Origin: Bacillota bacterium
Lineage (GTDB): Bacteria > Bacillota > Clostridia > Christensenellales > CAG-138
Direction: 5' to 3'
NCBI GenBank assembly: GCA_023416895.1
Contig: JAEZGQ010000156.1
Location: 1 to 14,433, forward strand
Length of the DNA: 14,433 nt
In this document: piece by piece, positions 13,482-14,433 of the stretch
Layout: each line of letters begins with the position of its first letter
Numbering within the stretch: position 1 is the stretch's first letter
Notes under the pieces: model-generated
Databases searched by the model: none
The model's input: the letters and a program-made list of their open reading frames with translations, nothing else
What the model was told of the DNA's origin: nothing
Position numbers and translations under genes: made by a program

Positions 13482-14433
13482 ATGGGGCGAATGAATCTTT
13501 TGAGCAGCATCGTAAACCCTCAGTCCAACCAGGTTGAGGGTTTTTGTATTGTCCGCAGCGTTGTGCAAAAAAGCAACGTCAAGGGCAGCGATTATCTTGA
13601 TTTCATTTTGGCCGATGCGGGCGGCGAGGTTGTTGCAAAGCTATGGGACTACAGCCCCGAGCAGCACGGCAGCTACTATCCGGACGCGCTTGTGAAGGTG
13701 CGCGGTACCATCAACATGTGGAAGGAATCCGAACAGCTTAAAATCGACCGCATCCGTCCTGTGAAAGATGGCGACACGGTGGACATGAGCGCGTTCGTGC
13801 CTACGGCCCCCATCGCGGGCGAAGTTCTGTTCGACGAGCTGTACCGCTGCGCGGAAGGCTTTCACAACAACGATATTCGCATGCTTACGCAGTACATCCT
13901 GCGCGAAAACAAGGAAAAGCTCATCAAATATCCGGCTGCGCTTAAGCTGCACCATGCCATGCGCAGCGGGCTTTTGTACCATACCCGCACCATGCTGCAA
14001 GCCGCAAAGGCACTTTGCGACGTATACGAGCCCATTTACCCCACCCTCAACCGCGACCTTGTGTATGCAGGCATCATGCTGCATGACGTAGCGAAGGTGG
14101 AAGAGCTCACCGTAGGCGAGCTAGGGCTTGCCAACGGCTACAGCATGCCCGGGCAGCTTCTCGGGCACATCGCCATGGGCGTAGGAATGCTTGCGCGCGC
14201 CGCGGCGGAATTGATGGTGGATGAAAAGCAAACTGTGCTACTGCAACACATCCTCCTTTCGCACCACGATACGCCCGAGCATGGAAGCCCCAAGGCCCCC
14301 ATGTTTCCCGAGGCGGAAATCGTAAGCCAGATTGACCTTTTGGATTCGCGCCTATACGAAATGTACGACGCGCTTTCCTCCGTGGCGCAGGGTGAGTTTT
14401 CCGAGCGGCAATGGGCGCTCGACAACCGGCAGT
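13482..14433 (+). CDS. yhaM: YhaM-type 3'-5' exoribonuclease (last residues cut by window edge)
   Basis: An open frame of 317 codons reaching the right edge. It has an N-terminal OB-fold nucleic-acid-binding domain (~residues 15-100, with DFILADAGGEVVAKLWDYSP) and a C-terminal HD-domain metal-dependent phosphohydrolase. The metal ligands seen are H167 (YHTRTM), H201-D202 (LHDVAKVEEL), H229 (GHIAMG), H256 (QHILLSHH) and D in IDLLDSR. B. subtilis YhaM is 314 residues and degrades single-stranded RNA and DNA from the 3' end, so this copy is nearly complete; the final WALDNRQ matches the usual last block. GAGGAGG seven bases before ATG 13482 is a strong ribosome site. The gap to the anti-sigma gene is only 33 bases without a terminator, suggesting co-transcription with the sigma operon. 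A hairpin inside its first codons is noted separately. Confidence 0.94.
   Translation, partial: MGRMNLLSSIVNPQSNQVEGFCIVRSVVQKSNVKGSDYLDFILADAGGEVVAKLWDYSPEQHGSYYPDALVKVRGTINMWKESEQLKIDRIRPVKDGDTVDMSAFVPTAPIAGEVLFDELYRCAEGFHNNDIRMLTQYILRENKEKLIKYPAALKLHHAMRSGLLYHTRTMLQAAKALCDVYEPIYPTLNRDLVYAGIMLHDVAKVEELTVGELGLANGYSMPGQLLGHIAMGVGMLARAAAELMVDEKQTVLLQHILLSHHDTPEHGSPKAPMFPEAEIVSQIDLLDSRLYEMYDALSSVAQGEFSERQWALDNRQ
13514..13550 (+). terminator. terminator-like hairpin inside the start of yhaM
   Basis: AAACCCTCA (13514-13522) and TGAGGGTTT (13535-13543) form a perfect nine-base stem with a 12-base loop, followed by TTGTATT. With the T's of the stem this gives five T's after the G-run, so the shape is that of an intrinsic terminator, although it lies within codons 11-21. 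Ribosomes would normally keep it from forming; if translation stalls, transcription could stop here. Confidence 0.45.

Noticed and set aside
1..14433. Mobile elements, CRISPR arrays, tRNA or rRNA genes
   Set aside because: No transposase or integrase motifs, no regularly spaced direct repeats, and no cloverleaf or rRNA-like sequence were found on either strand.

Overview
The window is chromosomal DNA of a GC-moderate, endospore-forming Bacillota, most likely class Clostridia. The pointers are a SpoIIE-type sporulation phosphatase, a YhaM-type exoribonuclease, an ECF sigma/anti-sigma pair, AGGAGG-like ribosome sites and TGGTATAAT-type promoters. Genes are dense and almost all housekeeping. I see no insertion sequence, prophage, CRISPR array, tRNA or rRNA.

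Layout. Positions 1-4068 hold a leftward block, read from right to left: a GNAT acetyltransferase, a NAD synthetase paralogue whose glutaminase domain has lost two catalytic residues, tyrosyl-tRNA synthetase, and the start of a YigZ/IMPACT protein cut by the window edge. Positions 4069-4306 are a divergent control region. Its rightward promoter has the wide 21-bp spacer and the Spo0A-box-like sequence expected for spoIIE. Positions 4307-9836 run rightward: a compact SpoIIE-like membrane phosphatase, a LOG-family nucleotide phosphoribohydrolase translationally coupled to a small UspA-like protein, a tiny secreted cysteine-rich protein of unknown function, and an M28-family metallopeptidase lipoprotein. 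The leftward gene 9864-11804 is a second, catalytically complete glutamine-dependent NAD synthetase. A 395-base divergent region with two extended -10 promoters, a 12-bp palindrome and structured leaders precedes a rightward ECF sigma factor, its overlapping membrane-bound partner (probable anti-sigma) and yhaM, which runs off the right edge.

How the genes fit together. The two NAD synthetases are the most striking pair. The 9864-11804 enzyme keeps the Glu-Lys-Cys glutaminase triad (E49, K118, C173). The 1705-3474 copy keeps E54 but has Ser and Gly at the Lys and Cys positions, while its ATP-pyrophosphatase synthetase domain looks intact. It may therefore be an ammonia-dependent or regulatory paralogue. 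SpoIIE ties the organism to sporulation, and the sigma/anti-sigma operon is an envelope-sensing switch of unknown signal.

The best candidates for something undescribed are the pseudo-glutaminase NadE, the secreted six-cysteine protein, the shortened SpoIIE, and a terminator-like hairpin inside the first codons of yhaM. All assignments come from reading motifs by eye; no database search was run.
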